A stretch of 64,000 bases of DNA from Tessaracoccus defluvii (GCF_014489575.1 NZ_CP060789.1:310001-374000), one strand, 5' to 3'; counted from the first letter of the stretch, positions 18,817 to 28,339 are shown. Notes: a model not told the origin generated them from the sequence alone. Numbers and translations are program-made.

Positions 18817-18849
18817 GACGGCCGCCCCGACATCGTCGGGGCGGCCGTC
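18817..18849 (+). terminator. Terminator after rpmG
   Basis: A perfect 15-bp stem (18817-18831 with 18835-18849, GACGGCCGCCCCGAC and complement) around the loop ATC, followed by GTCGTTTC. It may be partial, since hadA starts only 28 bp later. Confidence 0.65.
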
Positions 18850-18876
18850 GTCGTTTCTGCCGGTAGGCTGACCGGC

Positions 18877-19302
18877 ATGCCGATCACCCCCGAGCACGTG
18901 GGCCGCACCTACCCGCCCGCGCCGCCGTACGAGGTCAGCCGCGCCAAGATCGCCGAGTTCGCGGGCGCCCTCCTCGACGAGAACCCCGCCTACGCCGGCC
19001 CCAGCCCGGTCGCGCCCCCCACCTTCGCCGCCGTCATCGCGGCCCAGGCCTGGGGCGCCATGTTCGACGACCCGGACCTGGGCCTCGCGCTCAACCGCAC
19101 CGTGCACGCCGACCAGGGCTTCACCTTCCATCGGCCGCTGCGCCCGGGCGACCTGGTCGAGGCCCGGCTGACCATCGAGAAGGTGCGCAACCGCGGCACC
19201 CTCGACATCGTCACCGTGCTGGTCGACCTGCTCGTCGACGGCGTCTCCGCCTGTGAGGCGCGCTCCACCCTGATGCACACCCGGGAGGCCGCCGATGCCT
19301 GA
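18877..19302 (+). CDS. hadA: (3R)-hydroxyacyl-ACP dehydratase subunit, HadA type
   Basis: A 141-residue MaoC-like N-terminal-type hot-dog protein, starting at the ATG at 18877 (MPITPEHVGRTYPP). In Actinobacteria HadA lacks the catalytic hydratase motif and stabilises the acyl chain, while HadB carries the active site; this protein likewise has no D-x-x-x-x-H hydratase-2 motif. It overlaps hadB by 8 bp. The rpmG-hadA-hadB order matches the mycobacterial locus, where the dimer dehydrates beta-hydroxyacyl intermediates in FAS-II. Its substrate in a non-mycolate organism is not evident. Confidence 0.85.
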   Translation: MPITPEHVGRTYPPAPPYEVSRAKIAEFAGALLDENPAYAGPSPVAPPTFAAVIAAQAWGAMFDDPDLGLALNRTVHADQGFTFHRPLRPGDLVEARLTIEKVRNRGTLDIVTVLVDLLVDGVSACEARSTLMHTREAADA

Positions 19303-19702
19303 GATCTCCGTCGGGCTCAGCCTGCCCGAGCGCCGCGTCCGCGTCACCCGCTCCACCGTCGTGCGCTACTCCGGCGCCTCCACCGACTTCAACGAGATCC
19401 ACTTCTCCGACAGGCACGCCCACGCCATCGGCCTGCCGGGGGTGCTCGCGCACGGCATGTGGACCATGGGGACGGGCCTCGCGACCGTCACCGACTGGCT
19501 GGGCGACCCGGCGCGCGTCGTCAGCTACTTCGTCCGCTTCACCCGCCCCGTGCTCGTCCCGGACACCGACGAGGGCGTCGAGGTCGTCTACACCGCCACC
19601 GTGACCGCTGTCGCCGACGGTGTCGCGACCCTTTCGCTGACGGCCGCCTGCGGCGAGGATGCGGTGCTCGGCGCAGCCAAGGTCGAGGTGCGCGTTGACT
19701 GA
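19295..19702 (+). CDS. hadB: (3R)-hydroxyacyl-ACP dehydratase catalytic subunit, HadB type
   Basis: A 135-residue hot-dog protein with the hydratase-2 motif DFNEIHFSD at about residues 30-38, including the catalytic Asp and His, and GVLAHGMWTMG after it. It should form a heterodimer with HadA, encoded in an overlapping frame just upstream. No third subunit (HadC) follows; murB begins in an overlapping frame instead. Confidence 0.88.
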   Translation: MPEISVGLSLPERRVRVTRSTVVRYSGASTDFNEIHFSDRHAHAIGLPGVLAHGMWTMGTGLATVTDWLGDPARVVSYFVRFTRPVLVPDTDEGVEVVYTATVTAVADGVATLSLTAACGEDAVLGAAKVEVRVD

Positions 19703-20777
19703 GTGCCGGGTCGACAGGGTAGCCGTCGACTCGCGGGTCGGCGCGGTATCCGACTCACCACTGCTCGCCGACCACACCACCCTGCGCGTCGGTGGGCCGG
19801 CCTCCCGGCTCGTCATCGCGGGCACGGAGCGGGAACTCGTCGACACCGTCGCCGACTGTGACGGGCGCGGCGAGCCCGTGCTCATCGTCGGCGGCGGCTC
19901 CAACCTGCTCGTCTCGGACGACGGCTTCCCCGGAACCGTGGTCCTCGTCGCCACCGGCGGGCTGCGCGCCGACGAGTCCGCCTGCGGCGGCGCCGTCGCG
20001 ACGGTGGCGGCCGGCGAGAACTGGGACGCGTTCGTCGCCTACGCCGTCGGGCGCGAGTGGAGCGGCATCGAGGCGCTGTCCGGCATCCCGGGCAGCGTCG
20101 GGGCGACCCCGATCCAGAACGTCGGCGCCTACGGAGCCGAGGTCGCATCGCTCATCTCCTCCGTGCGGACCTGGGACCGCGTCGAGCGCACCCAGCGCAC
20201 CTTCGCCGCGGCCGACTGCGGCTTCGGCTACCGCACCTCGCGCTTCAAGCGGGAACCCGGCCGCTACATCGTCCTCGAGGTGTCGTTCCAGTTCCCGCTC
20301 GGCAGCCTCGGCGCCCCCATCGCCTATGCCGAACTGGCCCGCCGGCTCGGCGTCGAGCCGGGGGAGCGGGCACCGGCCGCGGAGGTCCGGTCCGCCGTCC
20401 TGGCGATCCGCGGGTCGAAGGGCATGGTGCTCGACGACGCCGACCACGACACCTGGAGCGCGGGCTCCTTCTTCACCAATCCGATCCTCAGTCAGGAGGC
20501 GGCCGCCGCGCTGCCCGCGGAGGCGCCGCGGTTCCCGATGGCCGACGGCAGGGTCAAGTCCAGCGCGGCCTGGCTCATCCAGCACGCCGGCTTCGCCCGC
20601 GGACACGGCGGCGGGCGCGCGAGGCTGTCGGCCAAGCACGTCCTGGCGCTGACGAACCGGGGTGGGGCGTCGGCCGCCGACGTGGCCGCGCTGGCGCGGG
20701 AGGTCCGTGACGGTGTCCGTGCCGCCTACGGGGTGGAGCTGGTGCCGGAGGTCAACCTCGTCGGCGTCGCCCTGTAG
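19695..20777 (+). CDS. murB: UDP-N-acetylenolpyruvoylglucosamine reductase
   Basis: About 360 residues. FAD-binding motifs GGGSNLLVSDDGFPGTVV and GIPGSVGATPIQNVGAYGAE are clear, and YRTSRFK contributes to substrate binding. It reduces enolpyruvyl-UDP-GlcNAc to UDP-MurNAc in peptidoglycan synthesis. No ATG or GTG fits well after hadB; a TTG at 19695, 4-5 bases after GAGGTG and overlapping the hadB stop by 8 bp, is the most likely start. An in-frame ATG at 19659 lies inside hadB. Confidence 0.9.
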   Translation: MTECRVDRVAVDSRVGAVSDSPLLADHTTLRVGGPASRLVIAGTERELVDTVADCDGRGEPVLIVGGGSNLLVSDDGFPGTVVLVATGGLRADESACGGAVATVAAGENWDAFVAYAVGREWSGIEALSGIPGSVGATPIQNVGAYGAEVASLISSVRTWDRVERTQRTFAAADCGFGYRTSRFKREPGRYIVLEVSFQFPLGSLGAPIAYAELARRLGVEPGERAPAAEVRSAVLAIRGSKGMVLDDADHDTWSAGSFFTNPILSQEAAAALPAEAPRFPMADGRVKSSAAWLIQHAGFARGHGGGRARLSAKHVLALTNRGGASAADVAALAREVRDGVRAAYGVELVPEVNLVGVAL

Positions 20778-20804
20778 CGGCCCGTTCCAGGCGGTGCGCC
20801 AGGC

Positions 20805-21974
20805 TCAGTCCACCAGGCAGGCCGCCGCGGCGACATAGCCGGCCGCGTAGGTCTGCGCGGCGAGCCGCAGCGCCTCACGGTCCGGCAGGAAGGCGCCGTG
20901 GTGCAGCCCGATGCCCTCGCCCCCTCCCGTGCCGACGAACGCCATCAGTGAGGCGCTGACCGTCCCGTACTCGGCGAAGTCATCGGAGCCGCACGACCGG
21001 AACGGGGTCTCCGCGACGGTCAGCCCCATCCCGGCCAGCATGGTGTCCAGCCGCTTGGCGAGGCCAGGGTCGTTGACGAGAGCCGGTCCGCCGGCGATGA
21101 AGCGGGTGGCGGCGACGGCACCCCGGCCCGCGGCGATGCCGTCGACCGTCCTGGTGATCGCGTCGTGCAGCCGGGCCCGGTCACGCTCCGAGAAGGTCCG
21201 GATGGTGCCGGTCGCGGTCGCGACGTCGGTGATGATGTTGGGCGCGGTGCCGCCCGAGATCTGTCCGAAGGAGACCACCGTCGGGTGCGTGGGATCGATC
21301 AGGGAGGCGGGCAGAGCGGCGACGGCGGAGACGACCTGCGCCAGCGTCGTGATCGGGTCGACGGCGACGTGGGGGTAGGCACCATGCCCGGGCCTGCCCC
21401 GCACCTCGATCTCGAAGGAGTCGTAGGCCGCGTTGACGGCGCCCACGCCGGTCGAGACGACTCCGCGGGCCACCTGCGGCTGGACGTGCACACCGACGAC
21501 CGCCTCGATCTGCTCGTCGTCGATCAGACCCGAGGCGACGACATCCCTGGCGCCGGGCGGGGTCACCTCCTCGCGCGGCTGCAGGATCGGCACCAGGCCG
21601 ACCGGCAGCTCCAGGCCGCGGGCGGCCGACAGCACGGCCCACAGCGCGGCCAGGTGGATGTCGTGACCGCACGCATGCATCACGCCGGGGTTCCGCGACG
21701 CCCACTCGACACCGGTCGCCTCCGGCACCGGCAGGGCGTCCAGTTCGGCGCGCAGGCCGACGGCGGGTCCGCCGGGACCCGTGCGTGCCCAGGCCCCCGT
21801 GCCGGCGAGAGGCCGCCAGTCCAGCCAGCCGGCCTCCGCTGTGAACCGGTCCCGCGTGGGACCTTCGGCGCCGCTGAGGTACGGGTCGGCGTGGATCGCC
21901 CGCCGCAGCACCGCGGCGTCCGGGAGCACCCGCTCGAGCCCGCCGAGCAGGGCCGTGAGCAGCGGTGACGTCAT
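20805..21974 (-). CDS. M20 family amidohydrolase
   Basis: A 389-residue metallohydrolase. HACGHDIH (metal ligands), QPREEVTPPGA (catalytic and metal-binding glutamates), GRPGHGAYPH (dimerisation/substrate domain) and SDDFAEYG are present, in family order. It resembles hippurate/IAA-amino-acid hydrolases and N-acyl-diaminopimelate deacetylases, which remove an acyl group from an N-acyl amino acid; the substrate is not readable. The ATG at 21974 is chosen because upstream sequence in this frame lacks conservation and enters the promoter region shared with the divergent ABC exporter. Confidence 0.85.
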   Translation of the reverse strand: MTSPLLTALLGGLERVLPDAAVLRRAIHADPYLSGAEGPTRDRFTAEAGWLDWRPLAGTGAWARTGPGGPAVGLRAELDALPVPEATGVEWASRNPGVMHACGHDIHLAALWAVLSAARGLELPVGLVPILQPREEVTPPGARDVVASGLIDDEQIEAVVGVHVQPQVARGVVSTGVGAVNAAYDSFEIEVRGRPGHGAYPHVAVDPITTLAQVVSAVAALPASLIDPTHPTVVSFGQISGGTAPNIITDVATATGTIRTFSERDRARLHDAITRTVDGIAAGRGAVAATRFIAGGPALVNDPGLAKRLDTMLAGMGLTVAETPFRSCGSDDFAEYGTVSASLMAFVGTGGGEGIGLHHGAFLPDREALRLAAQTYAAGYVAAAACLVD

Positions 21975-22084
21975 GGCTGGGAGCGTAGTCGCCCGGCGGT
22001 CGCCGCGGTCGTGGACGCGCCGCTCAGCCCGGGCGCCCACGAACGCGAAACGGGGTTGTCCGCCCCTGCCACTAGGGTGAAGGG

Positions 22085-23878
22085 ATGCTTCCCGTCGGCG
22101 CCTCGTCCCCCTACGCGCTCGCGCCGGCGAAGCCCGGCAGGCCGGCCATCTGGCGGTTCCTGCCGTACCTGCGGCCCTTCGCATGGCAGTTCTCCGTGTC
22201 GTTCGCCATGGCGCCGCTCGCCGTCGCGATCAGCGTCTCGATCCCGCTCCTGCTGGGAGCCGTCGTCGACGGCCCGATCGCGCGGGGCGACCTGCCGGGC
22301 GTGCTCTGGTTCGCCCTGGCGATCCTCGGGCTCGGCACCCTCGACGCCGGCATCGCGTTCATCCGCAGATGGATCATGACGCGGGCCACGTCCCACATCG
22401 AGGCCGACATCCGGCTCGACCTGTTCGACCAGCTCCAGCGGCTTCCCATGTCGTTCCACAAGGCCTGGGAGTCGGGGCAGCTGCTGTCGCGGATGATGAG
22501 CGACGCGGGCCTGCTGCGCCGGTTCATGTCGTTCGGGCTCATCATGCTGCTCACCAACTCGCTGCAGATCGTCGTCGTGATCGCGACGATGGTCGTCACG
22601 CTGTGGCAGGTGGGGCTGGCGGTGCTCGCCGCCATCGTGCCCGTCGTCATCGCGACGCTCGCGCTGATGGGGCGCTTCGGTGCCATCTCCCGCCGGGTCC
22701 AGGACCAGACCGGCGACGTCGCGTCCGCCGCGGAGGAGTCGCTGCACGGCGTGCGCGTCCTGCGGTCCTTCGGTCGCTCCGGGTACGCGCAGGACCGGTT
22801 CGAGGCGGGGGCCAGGGAGCTCGCCGACAGCGGCATCAAGCGGATGAACCTCGCCTCCGTGCTGTGGACGCTGCTCGAGGTGTTCCCCAACGTGCTGCTG
22901 CTCATCGTGTTGTTGGGGGTCGGCATCGGGGTCTCGGACGGCGCGCTCACGCTCGGCGACGCCGTCACCTTCGTGACGCTGCTGCTGTCGCTGGCGTGGC
23001 CGGTCGGCAGCCTCGGCTTCCTGTTGTCCTTCGCCCGCGAGGCGGCCACCGCCTCCGACCGCATCGTCGAGGTGTTCGACGCCGACGTCTCGATCGCGCC
23101 CGGGCCGACCACCCTTCCCGAGCCGCGGGGCCGTCTCGAGCTGCGCAACGTCTCCTATCAGTTCCCCGACGCTGACGCGCCGGTGCTGGCGGACATCAAC
23201 CTGGTGATCGAGCCGGGGGAGACCGTCGCGCTCGTCGGGGGGACAGGGTCCGGCAAGTCGACCCTCGTCTCCCTGATTCCCCGCCTGCTCGACGTCACCT
23301 CCGGCAGCGTCCTCCTGGACGGCGTCGACATCCGCGACCTCGATCTGGAGCAGCTCCGCAGCCTCATCGGCACGGCGTTCGAGGACCCGATCCTGTTCTC
23401 CATGTCGGCCAGGGAGAACCTGACGCTCGGCAGGCCGGACGCGTCCGATGCCGACATCGCCGAGGCCATCAGGGTCGCCAGGGCGGACTTCGTCCACGAC
23501 CTTCCGTGGGGGCTGGACACACGGCTGGGGGAGCAGGGCATGAGCCTGTCTGGCGGCCAGCGCCAGCGGCTGGCGCTGGCCAGGGCGATCCTGGTCGCGC
23601 CCCGCCTGCTGGTGCTCGACGACACCCTCAGCGCCCTCGACATCCACACCGAGGCGGAGGTGGAGGAGGCGCTCAGGTCGACGCTGGGTGGCGTGACCGG
23701 GCTGGTCGTCGCGCACCGTGCCTCGACGGTCCTGCTCGCCGACCGCGTCGCCATGCTCGTCGAGGGGCGCATCGCCCACGTCGGCCGCCACCAGGACCTG
23801 CTCGCCACCGTCCCCGAGTACCGGGAACTGCTCAGCGCGGACTACTCGATCGCCATGGGAGAGGAGGACGCCTCGTGA
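22085..23878 (+). CDS. ABC exporter half-transporter, subunit with degenerate ATPase site
   Basis: A 597-residue type IV ABC half-transporter: six membrane helices in about 1-310, then the nucleotide-binding domain. Walker A GGTGSGKST is near 384 and the signature LSGGQRQRL near 488 is canonical, but Walker B reads LVLDDTLSALD: aspartate replaces the catalytic glutamate. This is the pattern of the non-hydrolysing site in heterodimeric exporters. The stop overlaps the start of its partner by 4 bp (GTGA). Substrate unknown; relatives export drugs or peptides. Confidence 0.9.
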   Translation: MLPVGASSPYALAPAKPGRPAIWRFLPYLRPFAWQFSVSFAMAPLAVAISVSIPLLLGAVVDGPIARGDLPGVLWFALAILGLGTLDAGIAFIRRWIMTRATSHIEADIRLDLFDQLQRLPMSFHKAWESGQLLSRMMSDAGLLRRFMSFGLIMLLTNSLQIVVVIATMVVTLWQVGLAVLAAIVPVVIATLALMGRFGAISRRVQDQTGDVASAAEESLHGVRVLRSFGRSGYAQDRFEAGARELADSGIKRMNLASVLWTLLEVFPNVLLLIVLLGVGIGVSDGALTLGDAVTFVTLLLSLAWPVGSLGFLLSFAREAATASDRIVEVFDADVSIAPGPTTLPEPRGRLELRNVSYQFPDADAPVLADINLVIEPGETVALVGGTGSGKSTLVSLIPRLLDVTSGSVLLDGVDIRDLDLEQLRSLIGTAFEDPILFSMSARENLTLGRPDASDADIAEAIRVARADFVHDLPWGLDTRLGEQGMSLSGGQRQRLALARAILVAPRLLVLDDTLSALDIHTEAEVEEALRSTLGGVTGLVVAHRASTVLLADRVAMLVEGRIAHVGRHQDLLATVPEYRELLSADYSIAMGEEDAS

Positions 23879-25692
23879 GCGCGTCCGACCCGAACGACCC
23901 CACCGTCGCCTGGCGCGGCGTCAAGCAGGAGATCGACGAGGAGCGCGACACCTCCATGGGGCTGCGGGCCCCGTCCCGGCGCCTGCTCGCGGACCTGCTG
24001 CGGCCCTGGCGGTGGTGGATCGCGCTGCTGGTGGTCGTCGTCGTGGCCGAGGCACTCGCCCGGCTCGTGATCCCCCTGCTCGTCCAGCGCGTCCTCGACG
24101 ACGGCCTGACGGGGGACAGGTCGCTGCTGTACCGCTCCCTGGCCTGGATGGCGGTGGCCATCGTCGTCCAGATCGTCGGCCGGGTGGTCTTCCTGCGCCG
24201 GTCCGGCAGGATCGGCAACGAGATCCTGCTCGAGCTGCGGCGCCGGCTGTTCCGCAAGTTCCAGCAGCTGGATCCGACCTTCCACGACCGGTACACGTCG
24301 GGGCGCGCCGTCTCCCGCATGACCAGCGACGTGGAGGCCGTGCAGGAGCTCGTGCTGCAGGGCCTCGACGTCGTCGTCATCGCCATCCTGACGATCATCG
24401 GTTCCAGCGCCATCATGATCTCGCTGGACTGGCGGCTGGCGCTCATCGCCTTCCTGACCTACCCGTTGCTGTACCTGCTCATGCGCTGGTTCGCCAGGGC
24501 GTCGACCAGGGCGTTCCGCGCCGTCCGCACCCGGTCGGCCATCGTCATCGTCCAGTTCGTCGAGACGATGACCGGCATCAAGGCCGTGCAGGCGTTCCGC
24601 CGCGAGCCGCGCTCCGCGGGCATCTTCGGCGAGGTTGCCCGCGACTACCGCGACGCCAACGTGCGGGCGATGCGCATCTTCGCCAGGGCCATGCCGGGCA
24701 TCCAGTTCATCGGCAACCTCGGCATCGCGCTGGTCGTCGCCGGGGGAGGCTTCCTCGCCGTCGGCGGCGACGTCAGCGTCGGCACCATGGCCGCCTTCGT
24801 GCTGTACCTGCGCATGTTCTTCGACCCCATGCAGGACCTCAGCCAGTTCATCTCCACCCTCCAGTCGGCGCTCACGGCGCTCGAGAAGGTCTCCTCGGTG
24901 ATGGAGGAGGAGCCGGCGGTCAGGGACCCGGAGACGCCGGCCCGGTTCGATCGCGCCGAGGGCAGGATCCAGCTCGACGGCGTCGACTTCGCGTACGTCG
25001 AAGGGGTGCCCGTGCTGCCGGGACTCACGCTCGACATCCCGGCCGGGCAGACGGTGGCGCTGGTGGGCACGACCGGTGCGGGCAAGACCACCATCGCCAA
25101 GCTGATCGCCCGGTTCTACGATCCCCAGGCGGGCACGGTGCGGCTCGACGACTGCGACGTGCGTGACCTGGCCGACGTCGACCTCCGCCGCAACGTCACG
25201 CTGCTGACGCAGGAGAACTTCATCTTCGCCGGCAGCATCGCCGACAACATCGCCTTCGGCAGGCCCGGCGCGAGCAGGGGCGAGATCGAGGCCGCAGCCA
25301 GGGCCGTCGGCGCCGACACCTTCATCGAGGAGATGCCGGAGGGCTACGACACGGACACCGGCAAGCGGGGCTCCCGGCTGTCCGCCGGGCAGCGGCAGCT
25401 GCTGGCCTTCTCGCGGGTGCTGCTCGCCGACCCGCGGGTCCTCATCCTCGACGAGGCCACCAGTTCGCTCGACATCCCCACGGAGCGGCTCGTCCAGCGG
25501 GCGTTGGCGACGGTGCTGCGGGACCGGACGGCGATCATCATCGCCCACCGGCTCTCCACGGTGGAGATCGCAGACCGGGTGCTCGTGCTGCAGCACGGCC
25601 GCATCGTCGAGGACGGGCGTCCGGCCGACCTGGTCCGGGGCGAGGGACGCTACGCCGAGCTGCACCGGGCCTGGATCGCCTCCCTGGCCTGA
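23875..25692 (+). CDS. ABC exporter half-transporter, catalytic subunit
   Basis: A 605-residue partner of the preceding gene, starting at the GTG at 23875 coupled to its stop. The membrane domain covers about 40-330; Walker A GTTGAGKTT is near 397, and Walker B LILDEATSSLD retains the catalytic glutamate. The signature is LSAGQ rather than LSGGQ. Together, one ATP site is fully canonical (this Walker B with the partner's LSGGQ) and the other is doubly degenerate, as in BmrCD or TM287/288. The first 40 residues are charged and cytoplasmic. Confidence 0.9.
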   Translation: MSASDPNDPTVAWRGVKQEIDEERDTSMGLRAPSRRLLADLLRPWRWWIALLVVVVVAEALARLVIPLLVQRVLDDGLTGDRSLLYRSLAWMAVAIVVQIVGRVVFLRRSGRIGNEILLELRRRLFRKFQQLDPTFHDRYTSGRAVSRMTSDVEAVQELVLQGLDVVVIAILTIIGSSAIMISLDWRLALIAFLTYPLLYLLMRWFARASTRAFRAVRTRSAIVIVQFVETMTGIKAVQAFRREPRSAGIFGEVARDYRDANVRAMRIFARAMPGIQFIGNLGIALVVAGGGFLAVGGDVSVGTMAAFVLYLRMFFDPMQDLSQFISTLQSALTALEKVSSVMEEEPAVRDPETPARFDRAEGRIQLDGVDFAYVEGVPVLPGLTLDIPAGQTVALVGTTGAGKTTIAKLIARFYDPQAGTVRLDDCDVRDLADVDLRRNVTLLTQENFIFAGSIADNIAFGRPGASRGEIEAAARAVGADTFIEEMPEGYDTDTGKRGSRLSAGQRQLLAFSRVLLADPRVLILDEATSSLDIPTERLVQRALATVLRDRTAIIIAHRLSTVEIADRVLVLQHGRIVEDGRPADLVRGEGRYAELHRAWIASLA

Positions 25693-25696
25693 GTCT

Positions 25697-26275
25697 TCAG
25701 GGGCGCGGCGGGATCAGGGGGACGAAGCGGTAGGCGCCGCTGCGCCGGATGGACAGGTCGTCGCCGCGTCGCCGCACCGTCCACAGCTGGTCGGCGACCG
25801 GGGCCACCAGCACGCCGTCGTCGCTGAGCTGGTCGGCCAGTGCCGTCGGCAGATCGGTCGCCATCGCCGAGACGAGGATCCTGTCGAACGGGGCCAGAGT
25901 CGGGGCGCCGAGCACCCGGGGGTCGGCTGCCACCAGCCGGGCCCACGGACGCCCCGTGGCGGCCAGGCGGGCCGCACCCCACACCGCCAGTTCCGCGTCG
26001 AGCTCCACCCCCAGCACCGATCCGCCGGGGCCGACGAGGTGGGCCAGCAGCGCGGTGGTCCAGCCGGACCCCGCGCCGACGTCCAGCACGGACGCGCCAC
26101 GCGGCACGTCGAGCTCCCTCAGCATGCGCGACACCGTCGACGGTTGGGAGCTGGGCAGCCCCCTGAACAGGGGCAGCGGGATGTCGAGGTGGGCGAAGCC
26201 GACCTGCTCGGCGGGAAGGTGGCCGGCCCGCGGAGTGGCACCCAGAGCTGCGGCCACCGGATCGTGGTGCGACAT
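25697..26275 (-). CDS. Protein-L-isoaspartate O-methyltransferase-like protein
   Basis: About 192 residues. SQPSTVSRMLRE corresponds to the ISQP-x-TVA-M motif of PCMT enzymes and VLDVGAGSGWTTALLA to the SAM-binding motif I; FDRILVSA is a later SAM-fold strand. Such enzymes methylate isoaspartyl residues in damaged proteins. Both the ATG at 26275 and an upstream in-frame GTG at 26290 are possible starts. The stop lies 4 bp from that of the exporter gene, with which it converges. Confidence 0.8.
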   Translation of the reverse strand: MSHHDPVAAALGATPRAGHLPAEQVGFAHLDIPLPLFRGLPSSQPSTVSRMLRELDVPRGASVLDVGAGSGWTTALLAHLVGPGGSVLGVELDAELAVWGAARLAATGRPWARLVAADPRVLGAPTLAPFDRILVSAMATDLPTALADQLSDDGVLVAPVADQLWTVRRRGDDLSIRRSGAYRFVPLIPPRP

Positions 26276-26318
26276 GTCCCCAGTGTCCACCGCGGGGGTG
26301 GGGGTCGGCGACCGTCGG

Positions 26319-26348
26319 TTCGCGTCAACGGGCGAAACCGCCTATAGT
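26319..26348 (+). promoter_or_regulatory. Probable promoter of tRNA-Trp/secE
   Basis: -10 TATAGT (26343-26348) with a weaker -35 TTCGCG 18 bp upstream. A second possible pair, TTGTCG and TATGGT with a 19-bp spacer, lies just downstream (26349-26379). Confidence 0.45.
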
Positions 26349-26424
26349 TGTCGACACCGGTAGAAGGTTGCCTATGGTGAAGCGTGCTCAAAAAGCAGTG
26401 GAACCGCAGGTGGACGGCCGGTAC

Positions 26425-26497
<73 letters not shown>

Positions 26498-26524
26498 CTA
26501 GGTAGCCGGACGGTTGCCTCGCCT

Positions 26525-26556
26525 GCCTACCGGTCCCTTGGGGCCGGAGGCATTTT
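26525..26556 (+). terminator. Hairpin after tRNA-Trp
   Basis: GCCT-A-CCGGTCCC, loop TT, GGGGCCGG-AGGC, followed by ATTTTGTTT. It may end part of the tRNA transcripts before secE. Confidence 0.55.
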
Positions 26557-26580
26557 GTTTGTGGAGCGAAAGGGAACCGC

Positions 26581-27048
26581 GTGAGCGACAAGTCGCACGA
26601 CGCCGAGCCGGAGAGCGTTGACGCCACCTCTGGCGACCCCGAAGCGCCCGAGGAGATCGTGGAGCCCGGCCAGGAGGCCGATCCCGGCGAGGCCGATCAG
26701 GTCGACGAGACCATCACCGAACTCGAGAAGGACTTCTCCGACGAGGAGAAGGCCGAGGCGGCGACCATCGTCCGCAAGACGGCGAAGGCCCCCGTCAAAA
26801 AGGGGCACGCGACGCGCAAGCAGTCCGACGCCCTCGAGGACGAGGAAGACCCCTACAAGGCGAAGAACCCCGCGCACTTCGTGCGGCAGTCCGCCGGTGA
26901 ACTGAAGCAGGTCGTGTGGCCCACCTGGCCCCAGACCGTGTCGATGTTCACCGCCGTGCTGATCTTCGTCCTCATCATGATCGCTGTGGTCGGCGTGCTG
27001 GACTTCGCGTTCGGCTGGTCGCTGCTGAAGCTGTTGGGAGCCAACTAA
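26581..27048 (+). CDS. secE: Preprotein translocase subunit SecE with acidic N-terminal extension
   Basis: A 155-residue protein. The conserved SecE part is confined to the last 65 residues: FVRQSAGELKQVVWPTWPQ followed by a single membrane helix (FTAVLIFVLIMIAVVGVLDF). The first about 90 residues are highly acidic and low-complexity, a feature shared with other actinobacterial SecE proteins. It stabilises SecY in the Sec translocon. GTG start; the TAA stop overlaps the nusG ATG by one base (TAATG). Confidence 0.93.
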   Translation: MSDKSHDAEPESVDATSGDPEAPEEIVEPGQEADPGEADQVDETITELEKDFSDEEKAEAATIVRKTAKAPVKKGHATRKQSDALEDEEDPYKAKNPAHFVRQSAGELKQVVWPTWPQTVSMFTAVLIFVLIMIAVVGVLDFAFGWSLLKLLGAN

Positions 27049-27830
27049 TGAGTGAGAACGAAGACTTCGAGATCGACCTCGGCGCCGCCGAGACCGAGAC
27101 CGCCGACGACATCGAGATCGACCTCGGTGCCTTCGGGACGGTCGAGGAGGAGGCCCCGGTCCGCCTGGCCGACGAGGTCGACGAGGAAGAGGCCCAGGCC
27201 GAGCAGGAGCAGGGCGACGCCGTCGACGCTGCCCTCGCCGAGCTCCGCGATGACCTCGAGTCGAAGTACGGCGACTGGTACGTGATCCACACCTACTCGG
27301 GCATGGAGAACAGGGTCAAGCAGAACGTCGACTCCAGGGCACAGTCCCTGAACATGGGCGACTACATCTTCGAGACCGTCGTCCCGACCGAAGAGGTCGT
27401 CGAGATCCGCAACAACGCGCGCAAGACGGTCACGCGCTCGGTGCTGCCGGGCTACGTGCTCGTGCGCATGGAACTGACCGACGACTCGTGGAGCGTCATC
27501 CGACAGACGCCCTCGGTCACCGGCTTCGTCGGCCACGGGCAGCAGCCGGTCCCGCTGTCCGTCGACGAGGTCATCCACATGCTGACTCCTTCCATCATCG
27601 CCAAGGTGAACCAGGCTCAGGCCGGGGTCTCCGCGCGGAAGCGGAAGGTCGAGGTCGTCGACTTCACCGTCGGCGACTCGGTCATGGTGACGGACGGCCC
27701 CTTCACGGGGGTCCACGCCACCATCACCGAGATCAACGCCAACTCTCAGCGGCTCCGGGCCCTGGTCGAGATCCTCGGCCGCGAGACCCCGGTCGACCTG
27801 GAATTCAAGCAGGTCGAGAAGGTCGACTAA
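27048..27830 (+). CDS. nusG: Transcription termination/antitermination factor NusG
   Basis: A 260-residue protein with an acidic N-terminal extension of about 75 residues, then the NGN domain (WYVIHTYSGMENRVKQNV) and the C-terminal KOW domain (VGDSVMVTDGPFTGVHATITEINA). It binds RNA polymerase and links it to Rho or the ribosome. Extended NusG proteins are typical of Actinobacteria. It is translationally coupled to secE. Confidence 0.95.
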   Translation: MSENEDFEIDLGAAETETADDIEIDLGAFGTVEEEAPVRLADEVDEEEAQAEQEQGDAVDAALAELRDDLESKYGDWYVIHTYSGMENRVKQNVDSRAQSLNMGDYIFETVVPTEEVVEIRNNARKTVTRSVLPGYVLVRMELTDDSWSVIRQTPSVTGFVGHGQQPVPLSVDEVIHMLTPSIIAKVNQAQAGVSARKRKVEVVDFTVGDSVMVTDGPFTGVHATITEINANSQRLRALVEILGRETPVDLEFKQVEKVD

Positions 27831-27887
27831 GATAGTGCGTCGCGCCGGTCTACGGCACATCCATCCACACAGGTAAAGGACCCATCC

Positions 27888-28316
27888 ATGCCTCCCAAGA
27901 AGAAGGTAGCGGCCCTCGTCAAGGTCGCTCTGCAGGCCGGCGCAGCCACGCCTGCCCCGCCGGTCGGTACCGCCCTCGGTCCCCACGGCGTCAACATCAT
28001 GGAGTTCGTGAAGGCGTACAACGCCCAGACCGAGTCCCAGCGCGGCAACGTCATCCCCGTCGAGATCACCATCTACGAGGACCGCACGTTCACCTTCATC
28101 ACGAAGACGCCGCCCGCGGCCGAGCTCATCAAGAAGGCCGCTGGTCTGAAGTCGGGTTCCGCGAACCCGCTGAAGATCAAGGTCGGCAAGCTCTCCAAGG
28201 ACCAGGTCCGCGAGATCGCCGCCACCAAGCTGCCCGATCTGAACGCGAACGACATCGACGCCGCCATCAAGATCGTTGAAGGCACTGCCCGTTCCATGGG
28301 CGTCACGGTCGACTGA
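27888..28316 (+). CDS. rplK: 50S ribosomal protein L11
   Basis: A 142-residue protein, near-complete match to L11 by eye: [23 protein letters not shown] in the N-terminal domain (thiopeptide-binding proline region) and the C-terminal rRNA-binding half with [11 protein letters not shown] at the end. A ribosome-binding site GTAAAGGA precedes the ATG. It is separated from nusG by 57 bp. Confidence 0.97.
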   Translation: MPPKKKVAALVKVALQAGAATPAPPVGTALGPHGVNIMEFVKAYNAQTESQRGNVIPVEITIYEDRTFTFITKTPPAAELIKKAAGLKSGSANPLKIKVGKLSKDQVREIAATKLPDLNANDIDAAIKIVEGTARSMGVTVD

Positions 28317-28339
28317 CCGTTTCCCGAAACACAGTGGCA

